DNA of 35,666 nucleotides from contig JAUWMR010000045.1 in NCBI GenBank assembly GCA_030613055.1, forward strand, positions 1 through 35,666, written 5' to 3'. The position numbers and the translations under genes are program-made. The notes below the pieces were generated by a model. That model worked only from the letters and a program-made list of their open reading frames with translations, searched no databases and was not told where the DNA came from. The stretch comes from Desulfobacteraceae bacterium. Its GTDB lineage: Bacteria > Desulfobacterota > DSM-4660 > Desulfatiglandales > Desulfatiglandaceae. Shown here in pieces: positions 1 through 8,640 of the stretch; position 1 is the first letter of the stretch, and each line of letters starts with the position of its first letter.

Positions 1-1721
1 AAATCTGCACTTGTCAGGTCAATGGCATAGGTGCATCCAGTGCCGGCCTGAATTACGGTAAAAATCTGTCCGGCAATGGTCATTGTGCCTGTACGCGCTG
101 AACCTGTGTTTTCATCAACCGAGTAATTGACTGTTCCACTCTCTGTTCCACTGCCACCCGAGGTTACATGTATCCAGGAGTCATTTCTTACAACCGTCCA
201 GGAACAACCCTCCTGAGTGGTTACATACACACTGTCTGTGCCACCGTTTGCATCAAAATCTGCACTGGTGGGGTCAATGGCATAGGTGCAACTACCGTTA
301 AGGGCATCTACGGCAGCCGTTAGATTGACCCTGGGTTTGATGATCCTCGGCGCTTTAGGATCTGTGACTAAATCACCGGTGCTGGTTATCTTTGATCTTA
401 CTTCAGCAGGAGTCAAAAAATCGCCGTTAATGTCATGGGCCGCGCTCTGTAAACATGCCGCTGATCCAGCAGCATAAGGGCAGGCAGCCGAAGTGCCTCC
501 AAAGGTGGAATTATAACCTGCAATAGCTGTAGTATAGGCATCATGGCTCGGAGCAAATAGTGTAAGAAATGAAGCGCTGTTTGAATAACAGGTCACCTGG
601 TCGGGAGCGGTTGTTCTATCGGTGCAGATCGTATAACCATGGTACCCCACATCGTCATCATAAACCGCCCCTACGGAATTAACAATGGAAATGCAGGCAG
701 GCCATGAGATAGCATTACAATAGCCGTCGTTACCGGAAGAGACAAAAAGGGTAATCCCGGCTGCAACACAATGTGCCGCGGCCGTGGTCATAGCGCGTGA
801 AACACGATCGCAGGTGCTTGTATACCCCCCACCTCCAAAACTGGTGCTGATAACCATTATGGGATTGGATGGGTCGTTATTTTGATGGGTAACACACCAT
901 TCCCAGGCTTCAACCATGTCCGATTCCCAGGCGCCGCCGCCGCTGGTAGTGGATGTTATCTTCAGGGCGTAAAGCCTGGCATTATATGCCACCCCTCCGA
1001 TATAATCTCCAACAACTGCAATATCCCCAGCAGCAATACCTGCACAGGCCGTTCCGTGCCCGTTTCCATCCATGGGGTTAGAGTCGTTTTGTCCAGTGTC
1101 ATAACCGCCAATGACTTTGGAGTTGGGAAAACCACCATCCCCAAGTATGGGGTGGGTATAATCAATCCCTGTATCGCAGATGGCTATGGAGATGCCTGAC
1201 CCATTGTAATTGTATGTGTCTCTTACTGTGGAGGCCTCCATCAGGGGTATTCCCTGTGCCAGGTGAGGATGGAGAATTCTATCCTTCTCGATGGAAACAA
1301 CTTCATCTATTTCTGTTAATTCCAGTAGTCCTTCCGGGGTGACTTCGGCGGAAAAGCCAAAGATATATGTGAAACTGTTGGTGATGCGGGATTCGCTGGG
1401 GTCTATCAGATTAATCACCATGTCTTGAACTGTGTTTACCGATTCCTCCAGGTCTTTCCGAAATTTCATATCGTTAAAATTTGTAGTTTGTTGGAAGCGT
1501 GCTGGTTTTGATAAGTTCACGATTACCCGTGCAGTCGGTTTTCCATCTATAAAATCTTTCAAAACCGTGTCAGGACACCTTATTTTGGAGCTTTGGAATA
1601 GGGTCTCAATGATTTGTGCTGATCGGTCCTCCTGGCCCAAAACCATGTTTGAAAAAGCAAAAAAACTCGTAACAACGAACAACAGAAGAAAAATGCCAAA
1701 GTATTTAAAATTTATTTTCAT
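1..1721 (-). CDS. Secreted subtilisin-like (S8) serine protease with C-terminal BACON repeats, 3' end outside window
   Basis: The frame is open from an ATG at 1721 to the left edge, giving the first 573 residues. Residues 1 to about 27 are a signal peptide. About 65-160 resemble an I9-type propeptide. The catalytic domain follows, with the triad visible as Asp183 (motif CDTGIDYTHP), His222 (GNGHGTACAG) and Ser411 (GGTSAACPYA). From Cys478 an 85-residue unit starting CTYAID with a GCSWT motif resembles a BACON domain; a second unit begins at Cys563 and is cut by the edge, so the DNA of 241-290 recurs at 1-35. The enzyme is probably exported, matured by propeptide removal and held at the surface or on glycans through the BACON units. 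Family assignment is firm; substrate is unknown. It could be a client of the type II secretion system encoded further right, which is inference. Confidence 0.93.
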   Translation of the reverse strand, partial: MKINFKYFGIFLLLFVVTSFFAFSNMVLGQEDRSAQIIETLFQSSKIRCPDTVLKDFIDGKPTARVIVNLSKPARFQQTTNFNDMKFRKDLEESVNTVQDMVINLIDPSESRITNSFTYIFGFSAEVTPEGLLELTEIDEVVSIEKDRILHPHLAQGIPLMEASTVRDTYNYNGSGISIAICDTGIDYTHPILGDGGFPNSKVIGGYDTGQNDSNPMDGNGHGTACAGIAAGDIAVVGDYIGGVAYNARLYALKITSTTSGGGAWESDMVEAWEWCVTHQNNDPSNPIMVISTSFGGGGYTSTCDRVSRAMTTAAAHCVAAGITLFVSSGNDGYCNAISWPACISIVNSVGAVYDDDVGYHGYTICTDRTTAPDQVTCYSNSASFLTLFAPSHDAYTTAIAGYNSTFGGTSAACPYAAGSAACLQSAAHDINGDFLTPAEVRSKITSTGDLVTDPKAPRIIKPRVNLTAAVDALNGSCTYAIDPTSADFDANGGTDSVYVTTQEGCSWTVVRNDSWIHVTSGGSGTESGTVNYSVDENTGSARTGTMTIAGQIFTVIQAGTGCTYAIDLTSAD

Positions 1722-1935
1722 AATTTTCCCCTTTCTGTAATGAATATATGATTATAATTTAAATTCTTTTTGTAAACAAAATTTAGGATACTTGCCCTCA
1801 TAAGTCAAGAAAAAATGAGCCCTTTCTCTCTCTCACCAGCTTCCGAAATCCTGTTTGTACCTGCCTGTGCAGGCACGGCAGACAGGCGGGAATAACGATT
1901 TAGACTATTTATGGCGAAATTCAAAGGTCTCTTGG
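1722..1935. other. Gap between protease and SxtJ-like gene
   Basis: No gene is seen in this 214-base gap. It contains a GC-rich palindromic word around 1858-1892 (CCTGCCTG / CAGGCAC / CAGACAGGCGG) and, at about 1920-1930, one end resembling the AGACCTTTG terminal repeat seen elsewhere in the window. The protease start at 1721 is preceded by a purine-rich stretch but no strong promoter was identified. Confidence 0.5.
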
Positions 1936-2550
1936 CTAAAACAGGGTGTAGATAAACGGAGCCAGGGAAGAAGTCTGCGCAAAAAACATGACCAGGCCCA
2001 GAATAAGGAGAAAGACCAGTACGGGGATGAACAGATAGTGGCCGCGCCGGACAAAGAAAACCAGAACCCACAAGGGTTGGAATAACAACCCTTGACGCCA
2101 GCCACCCCTTTCAGTTTGCGCTGTATCCTCCACAGCGCCATACGGCTCCCAGGCCGTGGTCAATTGAGGAATAGTCTCCTTCCACGCATAAAAGCCCTGG
2201 TTTCCCTTTTGCCGGCGCAGCAAAATACCTGCCGGCCAGAACATAAGGAAATAAGCCAGTAAGAGTACTGTCGAAAAAATGAGCTTGCCCAGTGCGCCGG
2301 CCCCGTAAGACCACCATTTCTCAGGATAGTACAAAAGGGATGGCAAGACCACGGATACGCCCAGCAAAATCATGCCCGCCCACAAGACCAGCTTCCAGAT
2401 GAATTCGTTAGCCTCAGGCACGAAAAAGGCGCTGAAAGCGCCCACAAGCATTGCCAGCCAGCCGATGACCAAACCCAGAACCATCTGCCGCTTCAGGGAA
2501 TCGTTCCGTTTTCTTTCCTCAAGCCGCCGAATATACGGGGATTTAGTCAA
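1936..2550 (-). CDS. Membrane protein, apparent SxtJ-like and DUF5989 fusion, partner of carbamoyltransferase
   Basis: This 204-residue integral membrane protein has four clear hydrophobic segments at about 23-45, 52-72, 88-110 and 172-192. Residues 1-113 look like the SxtJ family (two early helices, then a PSLLYYPEKWW stretch and a helix ending FWPAGILLRR). Residues 160-204 look like DUF5989, a protein of about 50 residues normally encoded separately, ending in the characteristic SLAPFIYTLF. In carbamoyltransferase loci SxtJ and DUF5989 are usually separate neighbouring genes; here they appear joined by a polar linker at 114-158. The start overlaps the end of the carbamoyltransferase gene by 8 bases, so translation is probably coupled. 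Biochemical role is not known; a membrane partner of the carbamoylation step is inferred from context. Confidence 0.8.
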   Translation of the reverse strand: MTKSPYIRRLEERKRNDSLKRQMVLGLVIGWLAMLVGAFSAFFVPEANEFIWKLVLWAGMILLGVSVVLPSLLYYPEKWWSYGAGALGKLIFSTVLLLAYFLMFWPAGILLRRQKGNQGFYAWKETIPQLTTAWEPYGAVEDTAQTERGGWRQGLLFQPLWVLVFFVRRGHYLFIPVLVFLLILGLVMFFAQTSSLAPFIYTLF

Positions 2551-4378
2551 GCTCGAACCTCCTCAACCATTTGCTCCTCTCCTCTTCGCTTAAGGGCGGA
2601 TTCTTTTGAGCTTCACGCAAAAAAAATCGGTTTCCCACCACCAGGCAGTCAATATTGGTGGCCATGAAACAGCGATAGGCGTCTTCGACTGAGTTCACGA
2701 TGGGTTCACCACGCACGTTAAACGACGTGTTAATCATCACTGAACAACCGGTCCGTTCCTTGAATTTGCAAAGGATCCGGTGCATAAATGGATTCCGATC
2801 TGCATCCACTGTCTGAACGCGTGCCGAGTAGTCCACATGGGTCACAGCGGGAATCTCTGAATGCTGAATGTTAAGCAGGTCCAGGCCCCTGGCGCCAGTT
2901 TCGAACACCTTGTGGCGTTTTGCCTTCACTACCGGATACACCAGCAGCATGTAAGGGCTTTCCTGGCGAATCTCAAAATAGCTGCTCGCGTCCTCCGCAA
3001 GGACTATGGGAGCGAACGGACGGAAGCTCTCTCTGAACTTGACCTTCATATTCACGTGGCGCTGCATGTGGGGCAAGCGGGCGTCGCCCAAGATGGAACG
3101 GGCTCCCAGCGCCCGAGGACCGAACTCCATACGTCCTCTGGCTACGGCTACCACCTCGCCCCGAGCCACCCTCTCCACGATTCGGTCTTGAAGTACTTCC
3201 TCGGAAAGCATTTCCCACACGGCTCCCATGCGTTCGAGCATTGCGTCGTCAGAAGCGGAACTCACAGGGATATCCGGCCCCAGAAAGGCTCCGCGCATGC
3301 CGTCGGGGCGAGCCGGAGTACGGGGGTGACCCAATTTATGGTGCCACATCCAAAGCGCCGCGCCCAAAGCGCCGCCAGCGTCGCCGGCCGCGGGTTGGGT
3401 CCATATTCTGCGGAATGGGCCCCTGGTGGACAAAAGCCCGGCAGCCACCACGTTCAGGGCCACGCCACCCGCCAGTACCAGGTTATCAAGACCTGTCTTT
3501 CTATGAACTGTCTTGGCCATGGCGAACAGCACATCGTTTACCACCGCCTGTATGCTTGCAGCCAGGTCCATCTCTTTCTGGGTAATGCGTGATTCCGGCT
3601 TCCTTGGAGGCCCGCCGAACAGATCGTGAAAGCGATCGTTAGTCATGGTAAGACCGCCGATATAGTTGAAATAACACTGGTTCAGGACAAACGAACCGTC
3701 CTCCCGGACAGTGATCAGGTGATTCCGGATCAAGTCAGCATATTTGGGAGACCCGTAAGGAGCCAGTCCCATAAGCTTGTATTCTCCAAAGTTTACCCTA
3801 AACCCGGTGTAAAACGTAAAAGCGGAGTACAGTAGCCCCAGAGAATTGGGGAAGTTTATCTTTTCACAGAGTTGTAATTGATTTCCATGGCCGGTCCCAT
3901 AAGCTGCCGTGGTCCATTCGCCCACCCCGTCCACCGTGAGCACGGCCGCCCGTTCGAAAGGCGACGGGAAAAATGCGCTTGCAGCGTGAGACAGATGATG
4001 CTCACAACAGTAAACGCCTTTCTTGATACCCATTTCCCGCGCAATCTGGTGTTTTATCCAGAGCCTCCTTGTAAGCCACAACGGCATGGCCTTCAGGAAA
4101 CTCCTGAGGCTTGCAGGCGCGGTCACATGATACATGGTTACCAATCGTTCGAACTTGATCATGGGGTCTTCGTAGAAGACCACGTGGTCCACGTCGGTCT
4201 CGTGAATTCCCCCTTCATCAAGGCAAAACCCGATTGCATTGTGTGGAAACGCCGGATCCCCCTTAATGCGGCTGAATCGCTCTTCCTGGGCAGCGGCAAC
4301 AATCTCGCCGTCCTGGATTAGAGCAGCAGCCGAGTCGTGATAGTAGGCGGAAATTCCCAAAATAGACGTTCCGGCCAT
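2543..4378 (-). CDS. NodU/CmcH-family carbamoyltransferase
   Basis: This 611-residue protein has the standard length and layout of the O-carbamoyltransferase family (NodU, CmcH, TobZ), which transfers a carbamoyl group from carbamoyl phosphate to a hydroxyl via carbamoyl-adenylate. The N-terminal Kae1-like part starts GISAYYHDSAAAL and carries EHHLSHAASAF with His127, His128 and His131, then the nucleotide-site motif TVDGVGEW near 148-155. The C-terminal domain has MEFGPRALGARSIL, KFRESFRPFAP and INTSFNVRGEPIV. All key motifs are intact. Its ATG at 4378 shares one base with the stop of the upstream SGNH gene (TAATG), and its end overlaps the SxtJ-like gene, so the cassette is translationally coupled. 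The substrate is probably a sugar or lipid-linked glycan, but nothing in the sequence specifies it. Confidence 0.95.
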   Translation of the reverse strand: MAGTSILGISAYYHDSAAALIQDGEIVAAAQEERFSRIKGDPAFPHNAIGFCLDEGGIHETDVDHVVFYEDPMIKFERLVTMYHVTAPASLRSFLKAMPLWLTRRLWIKHQIAREMGIKKGVYCCEHHLSHAASAFFPSPFERAAVLTVDGVGEWTTAAYGTGHGNQLQLCEKINFPNSLGLLYSAFTFYTGFRVNFGEYKLMGLAPYGSPKYADLIRNHLITVREDGSFVLNQCYFNYIGGLTMTNDRFHDLFGGPPRKPESRITQKEMDLAASIQAVVNDVLFAMAKTVHRKTGLDNLVLAGGVALNVVAAGLLSTRGPFRRIWTQPAAGDAGGALGAALWMWHHKLGHPRTPARPDGMRGAFLGPDIPVSSASDDAMLERMGAVWEMLSEEVLQDRIVERVARGEVVAVARGRMEFGPRALGARSILGDARLPHMQRHVNMKVKFRESFRPFAPIVLAEDASSYFEIRQESPYMLLVYPVVKAKRHKVFETGARGLDLLNIQHSEIPAVTHVDYSARVQTVDADRNPFMHRILCKFKERTGCSVMINTSFNVRGEPIVNSVEDAYRCFMATNIDCLVVGNRFFLREAQKNPPLSEEERSKWLRRFELD

Positions 4379-5889
4379 TATTTCACTCCGCCAGCGGTTG
4401 ATACCAAGGTGATCCGCACCCTTCGGTCACTGTTATTAAAACGCATCTTCAATCGAATCGTGTTCACACTCTCGGCACATTTCCGCCCGCTCATATCCCA
4501 CGCTAACTCCGTACCCGTTTTTTGCCCAAAGAGGTGCAGGGTCCCGTCATCGTAGCCGAGTTCCGGATCTTCGGCGGTAATGGTGATTTTCGCCGTATCG
4601 AGGCCCTGTCCGGCTACCTGTATGGCTTGCAGTGGAACCGCTCTCTCCAGGTTAAGTTGGACAAACGGTTCTCCCGAAGGCATGCGCAGCATATATTTTT
4701 GCGCCAGGGGAATTTCCATGACCCAACTGTCTTGTGTCAAGGCAACCGGGTTCAGGTCAAAAGGAACCCAATCGTTGATGCGAGGCAACACCGGTTCTTT
4801 TGCGGGTTCGCACGCCCCCAGAACGTCTCGATAGTCCGTTTCAAGGATATCTGCCGCAAGAACAGCAAATAGATGGGTCATGGCTGCTCCCGGATGGCTG
4901 TTCACCGGATTAATGCCCCATTGCCTCACGTCGTCTCTGAGATCCTGATCCGGAACCTTTGCCATAAGATCGTCCAGGACATCGTAAAAAGGGATTCCAA
5001 ACGAGTCATAAAGTTCCTTGACCTTTGTGAATCGGGACGCGTGGTATTCTCTGCCGGGAAAACCGGGTAAAGTCATTACGAATGAGGGAAAATCGCACCG
5101 GGACAAAAAGGCTTTCAGGTTCCCCACGGTTTTCCTGTACTGTTCCCAGTTTGGGCCATGTAATATCCGGAGTTCCCATTGAGCGTATGGATAACCGTGC
5201 TTTTCTCCGCCCATGGCGAAAGAGATTTTTTCCTGGCGCAGGTCGCGCAATTTGGCGTTAAGGTTGGGCAGAATGCGTCGTTGACATAATCCGTTCAAAG
5301 CGGTGAAGAGGGTGTCCGAAAATAGCAGGTCGGCTTCTGACATGCCAGGGACCATTTTCTCATCCGGATCGTTGGTGGTGTACCCCCAGATAATCAGGTC
5401 TGGTTTGAATTCGGGCGCCACCAGCATGGCGGCGTGCAGTTGATCCCGGGTGGAAAGCCCCGGATATCCCATGGCAATGACCTCGATCTGCCCATATCCA
5501 CGACAAGCCAGCTCCCGTTCCAGTTGCCTCCACCACAAATCGTTCATATTGGCGTACCCGTCTCCCCAAACAAAGGAATCTCCCGTCACCAGGATACGTT
5601 TGGACTTTTTTCGGTTAAGGTCCACAGGGAAGCCTTTTGAAGTCCATACGGGATTTTCAACACATGAAAGGTTCTTGAAATCATTGTTGAGGTTGATTCG
5701 TTTGTCTTCCCAGTACCATGCAGGCAAGACCAATGCACCTCTCTTCCCAGGACCTGGCGTCAATTTCCAATCCAGTGCGAAGAGAACGCCGATAAGGATG
5801 ATTACGGAGATGACAAAAGCAGTAATAGCGCGGAAAGGGAGTACAGGAACCGGTCGGGTTTTGATGTGGATCTGTGCGAAGGATCTCAT
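4378..5889 (-). CDS. Membrane-anchored SGNH/GDSL-type hydrolase-like protein
   Basis: The 503-residue product has one N-terminal transmembrane segment at about 20-40 and then an extracytoplasmic SGNH-type domain. Block I is TGDSFVWGDG with the nucleophile Ser105, block II is the glycine of MGYPGLS near 144, block III is TTND with Asn173, and a late NSHPG may provide the catalytic His of block V although the usual Asp is replaced by Asn. Such proteins often sit beside carbamoyltransferase/SxtJ genes and act as esterases or acyltransferases on glycans. The C-terminal 130 residues form a beta-rich region without a recognised motif. The start overlaps the upstream gene by four bases (ATGA). Specific activity is not known. 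Confidence 0.82.
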   Translation of the reverse strand: MRSFAQIHIKTRPVPVLPFRAITAFVISVIILIGVLFALDWKLTPGPGKRGALVLPAWYWEDKRINLNNDFKNLSCVENPVWTSKGFPVDLNRKKSKRILVTGDSFVWGDGYANMNDLWWRQLERELACRGYGQIEVIAMGYPGLSTRDQLHAAMLVAPEFKPDLIIWGYTTNDPDEKMVPGMSEADLLFSDTLFTALNGLCQRRILPNLNAKLRDLRQEKISFAMGGEKHGYPYAQWELRILHGPNWEQYRKTVGNLKAFLSRCDFPSFVMTLPGFPGREYHASRFTKVKELYDSFGIPFYDVLDDLMAKVPDQDLRDDVRQWGINPVNSHPGAAMTHLFAVLAADILETDYRDVLGACEPAKEPVLPRINDWVPFDLNPVALTQDSWVMEIPLAQKYMLRMPSGEPFVQLNLERAVPLQAIQVAGQGLDTAKITITAEDPELGYDDGTLHLFGQKTGTELAWDMSGRKCAESVNTIRLKMRFNNSDRRVRITLVSTAGGVK

Positions 5890-6722
5890 TTTTTGGCCAG
5901 AGACTTTGCCACCCGAAATCCTATCATAATGCTGCGCTTGGAAGCATAAGCATTGTAACGCGAAGCGCAGCGGCAGCTCTGGATGTCATAAAACCAACTT
6001 CCGCCGCGCATCACTCGAAAAGTACCCGACGCAGGGCCGGTGGGATTCGATTCAACGGCAGAGGAATACCGGCCATAATAATCCTGGCACCACTCCCAGA
6101 CATTGCCGCTCATGTCATTGAGCCCCCAATCGTTGGCTGGAAAGGCTCCCGCTTTGACGGTCCTTCGCCGGAACACTCCCTTATCGTATCCATTATAGGA
6201 ATGGTTTCCGTCAAAGTTGGCCTGATTTGTTGACAAAAAGGCGCCCGTGGGAAACGAAGTTTGGGCGCCGGCCCGGCAGGCGTATTCCCATTCGGCCTCA
6301 GTGGGCAAGCGATAAGCGCTTGTGTTTTCTATTTGATTGAGAGTTCGAATGAAGGTCAGCGCATCACTCCACGACACGTTTTCCACCGGGCGGTCGTCAT
6401 TCTTGAGCATTGCTGGATTGCTTCCCATTACCATTTTCCACTGTGCCTGGGTCACCTCTGTGGTTTGAATGTAGTATCCCCTGGTCAGGGTGACGGTATG
6501 TGGAATCTCATCCAGATCGCGACCCAGGTTCTCCGGGGGGCTGCCCATGACAAAGGTTCCAGGTGACACGTAGATAAATGTCATACCCACGCTGTTGGTG
6601 AAGACTTTGGGCGAAGTCTCTGCCGTTTGGCCTCTTTCAGCTCTTCCCGATTGCACAGGAGTTATTACTACAATCAGAATAAATAGCAGTGTCAGGGCAT
6701 CCCTATTGATGGAAACTCTCAT
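5886..6722 (-). CDS. Exported formylglycine-generating-enzyme-like (SUMF1 domain) protein
   Basis: The 278-residue protein starts with a signal peptide (about 1-28) and carries one FGE-sulfatase/SUMF1 domain: GMTFIYVSPGTFVMGS, TEVTQAQWKMVMG, RPVENVSWSDA, YRLPTEAEWEYACR, GLNDMSGNVWEWCQD and RVMRGGSWFYD. The fold is therefore clear. In true formylglycine-generating enzymes two cysteines five residues apart bind copper and act on sulfatases. Here the RCASR cysteine is present, but the position five residues before it appears to be Ile, so genuine sulfatase activation is unlikely, and no sulfatase gene is present in the window. It is the first gene of the overlapping cassette with the SGNH hydrolase and carbamoyltransferase. 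A catalytic or binding role on the same glycan is inferred. Confidence 0.88.
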   Translation of the reverse strand: MRVSINRDALTLLFILIVVITPVQSGRAERGQTAETSPKVFTNSVGMTFIYVSPGTFVMGSPPENLGRDLDEIPHTVTLTRGYYIQTTEVTQAQWKMVMGSNPAMLKNDDRPVENVSWSDALTFIRTLNQIENTSAYRLPTEAEWEYACRAGAQTSFPTGAFLSTNQANFDGNHSYNGYDKGVFRRRTVKAGAFPANDWGLNDMSGNVWEWCQDYYGRYSSAVESNPTGPASGTFRVMRGGSWFYDIQSCRCASRYNAYASKRSIMIGFRVAKSLAKK

Positions 6723-6820
6723 ATAAAACTTCAGAAATCATCAAATAGTTGAGTTGTTGAGTTCACCGCTCAAAGTTTCTTCCCCTCAGGAAGCCACTGC
6801 CACTGTTTTTGATCATGGGG

Positions 6821-7237
6821 TTATTTATCTGAAAACTTATGCTTCCACTGGCCCGACCTGTATAACCAAAGATCCTGAAGCATCTGTTTAATGCCCTTTG
6901 GAAGGGGGGGGCCTGTGCATTCCACGGTCAAATAAACTACTCCCCTATCACCTTCTATTGTGACTTTATTCGTCTTTACCGAAAAGAACTTAAATCTTTT
7001 ACCCTGCTTAACCTGGCTGAGGTAGTCTGAAAAAGGAATAGAATCTTTCTCCATCTCCTTTTTGTACGTAAATTTATAGTCATGCTCTATCAATCTCTTG
7101 GTCCAGTATTGCTCAGCCAAATCCCCGAGCGAGGCATCCTGATCGCTCCTTTTCTGAGCGCTGGCGCACCCAAACAAAAATATCAGGCATGTAGCAATAC
7201 ACAAAGCAAAAATATACCATTTTTTGGCTAACGGCAT
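6821..7237 (-). CDS. Small lipoprotein of unknown function
   Basis: I place the start at the ATG at 7237 because GGAGG lies about ten bases upstream; an ATG at 7282 in the same frame would add 15 residues before an already complete signal peptide. The 138-residue product has a lipoprotein signal: KKW, a hydrophobic run, and the lipobox LFGC followed by ASAQK. The mature part is charged, beta-rich at its end (VTIEGDRGVVYLTVEC) and without a recognised domain. The upstream 60 bases are built of short GGTTCA/GAACCTT words. It is probably attached to the outer membrane. No function can be assigned. Confidence 0.75.
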   Translation of the reverse strand: MPLAKKWYIFALCIATCLIFLFGCASAQKRSDQDASLGDLAEQYWTKRLIEHDYKFTYKKEMEKDSIPFSDYLSQVKQGKRFKFFSVKTNKVTIEGDRGVVYLTVECTGPPLPKGIKQMLQDLWLYRSGQWKHKFSDK

Positions 7238-7257
7238 CTTATGAAGTTCCTCCATAT

Positions 7258-7345
7258 CTAAAGTGATCGGTTTAGGGTTCACGGTTCAAGGTTCAGGGTT
7301 GACAACCTTTGAACCTTTGAACTTTGAACAGTGAACTTTCTTTAT
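7258..7345. repeat. GGTTCA/GAACCTT simple repeat tract
   Basis: Between the small lipoprotein and the FG-GAP gene, words such as GGTTCACGG, GGTTCAAGG, GGTTCAGGG, then GAACCTTTGAACTTTGAAC, form an imperfect inverted tract. A closely related stretch beginning AAAGTGATCGGT and continuing with GGTTCAGGGTT lies at about 19348-19380 in front of the gspC-like gene, so this is a dispersed repeat and not specific to this gene. Confidence 0.65.
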
Positions 7346-7367
7346 TGCCGTGTTATCCTTAATCCTG

Positions 7368-8624
7368 TTACGGGACATTCAAAAACACACGGATCCCACC
7401 GCTGTTGTTCTGGCCCAGAGAGTGGTTGAGAGCAATATCCTTATACCCGTCTCTGTTTACGTCAATGCAGTATAGATTCTTGATCTTCCTTAGCCCTTTC
7501 TCCGGAAGACCTGATACACGCATCTCGTGCCAGCGAGCCCCTTTCCGAGAAAATATCTTCACACCCCCTGCTATGGTCGCCGCCACGATTTCAACTTTTC
7601 CATCACCATCAAGGTCACATGCCCTGACAGAAGTAAAACACTCGTTCGTGGGCAACCCATCGGATATATCCTTAAAGGCATCAGACCCGCTCAAAAAGGC
7701 TTTCAGCCCAAGAAATTCCTTGCCGAGGCCTGGAAGAGTGCCAATACTGGCCACAAGGTCGTCCCTTCCATCGCCGTTTATGTCGGCAAGGGCAACAGAA
7801 AGATAATGACATTCTGTGGGGAGACCTCCGTTAAACGGGACAAAGGCACCTTTCCCATCACCTATCCACACAATCAGGTCTCTCATGTGCTCAAGACTGG
7901 CAACAGCGATATCCTTGTTCCCGTCTCCGTTTATGTCACCCACAGTCAACTGGTCGGCAAAAAGCCCGAGTGTCTCCCTCTCCCCTCCGATAGGATTACA
8001 TTTCCACTTGCTATTTTCAAGGTAACAGATCCTCACACCGCTCGGAACAGGAAACTCCTCTCCAAATTTGGCTTCTGATACTGCGGCAATGTCCGGGATA
8101 CTGTCGTTGTTGAAATCCGCCGACACAATCGCCCTTGACATGAACTCTTTCTTGGAAGGTATGCCGTCAGAAAAATCCACATATTCCCCCTTAGCTTTCG
8201 CCTTAAGGACCTTCATCCCGGACCCATGCATGGCAAGAGCCATGTCAGTTAGCCCGTCACCATCAAAGTCTGCAACAGCAATGCCACCATAATAAAACCC
8301 CATGCCAGAAGGCACCTCAGGCCGTGACTCCGACCACTCTCCCTTGCCGTTGCCATACCAGAAAAAAGGCGTGTCATCCCCCTTTTGCGCCTTTCTTGGA
8401 CCGGGGGCGGCTATGTCCAGGTGACCGTCTCCGTTTATGTCATAAAAGGCGATCCCCTCACGCCACTGACCTGTAGAAGGGAGTCCATTTGACCAATCCA
8501 CAAAGGAGAGCATATCGGTCTCTTTTTTAATAACTCCTGACTTCTGGCTCCGGCAAGAACAACCGATCAGTGTGATCGCAATGACGACTATTATCAGATT
8601 TAATAACTTATTTGGCCTGTTCAC
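7368..8624 (-). CDS. FG-GAP/VCBS beta-propeller lipoprotein
   Basis: The 418-residue product begins at a GTG (8624), 16 bases after the stop of the upstream gene. It has a lipoprotein signal with lipobox LIGC at Cys22. Seven FG-GAP-type repeats follow, each with a calcium-binding loop of the DxNxDGxxD type, from DINGDGHLD at 62 through DVNRDGYKDIAL near the C-terminus; together they should close a seven-bladed propeller. Such proteins sit on the cell surface and bind ligands or partners; no catalytic residues are visible. It is probably co-transcribed with the 132-residue exported protein upstream. The specific ligand is unknown. Confidence 0.88.
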   Translation of the reverse strand: MNRPNKLLNLIIVVIAITLIGCSCRSQKSGVIKKETDMLSFVDWSNGLPSTGQWREGIAFYDINGDGHLDIAAPGPRKAQKGDDTPFFWYGNGKGEWSESRPEVPSGMGFYYGGIAVADFDGDGLTDMALAMHGSGMKVLKAKAKGEYVDFSDGIPSKKEFMSRAIVSADFNNDSIPDIAAVSEAKFGEEFPVPSGVRICYLENSKWKCNPIGGERETLGLFADQLTVGDINGDGNKDIAVASLEHMRDLIVWIGDGKGAFVPFNGGLPTECHYLSVALADINGDGRDDLVASIGTLPGLGKEFLGLKAFLSGSDAFKDISDGLPTNECFTSVRACDLDGDGKVEIVAATIAGGVKIFSRKGARWHEMRVSGLPEKGLRKIKNLYCIDVNRDGYKDIALNHSLGQNNSGGIRVFLNVP

Positions 8625-8640
8625 TATTATATCTAACTCC

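Noticed and set aside
882-1199. Plus-strand open frame over the protease
   Set aside because: It lies antisense to the catalytic domain of the S8 protease, which has its complete triad.
2861-3592. Plus-strand open frame of 243 codons
   Set aside because: It is a shadow of the carbamoyltransferase gene on the other strand, whose motifs are all intact; it has no recognisable domain.
5886-6722. Genuine formylglycine-generating enzyme
   Set aside because: The first of the two active-site cysteines appears to be Ile, and no sulfatase gene is in the window, so only the fold is claimed.
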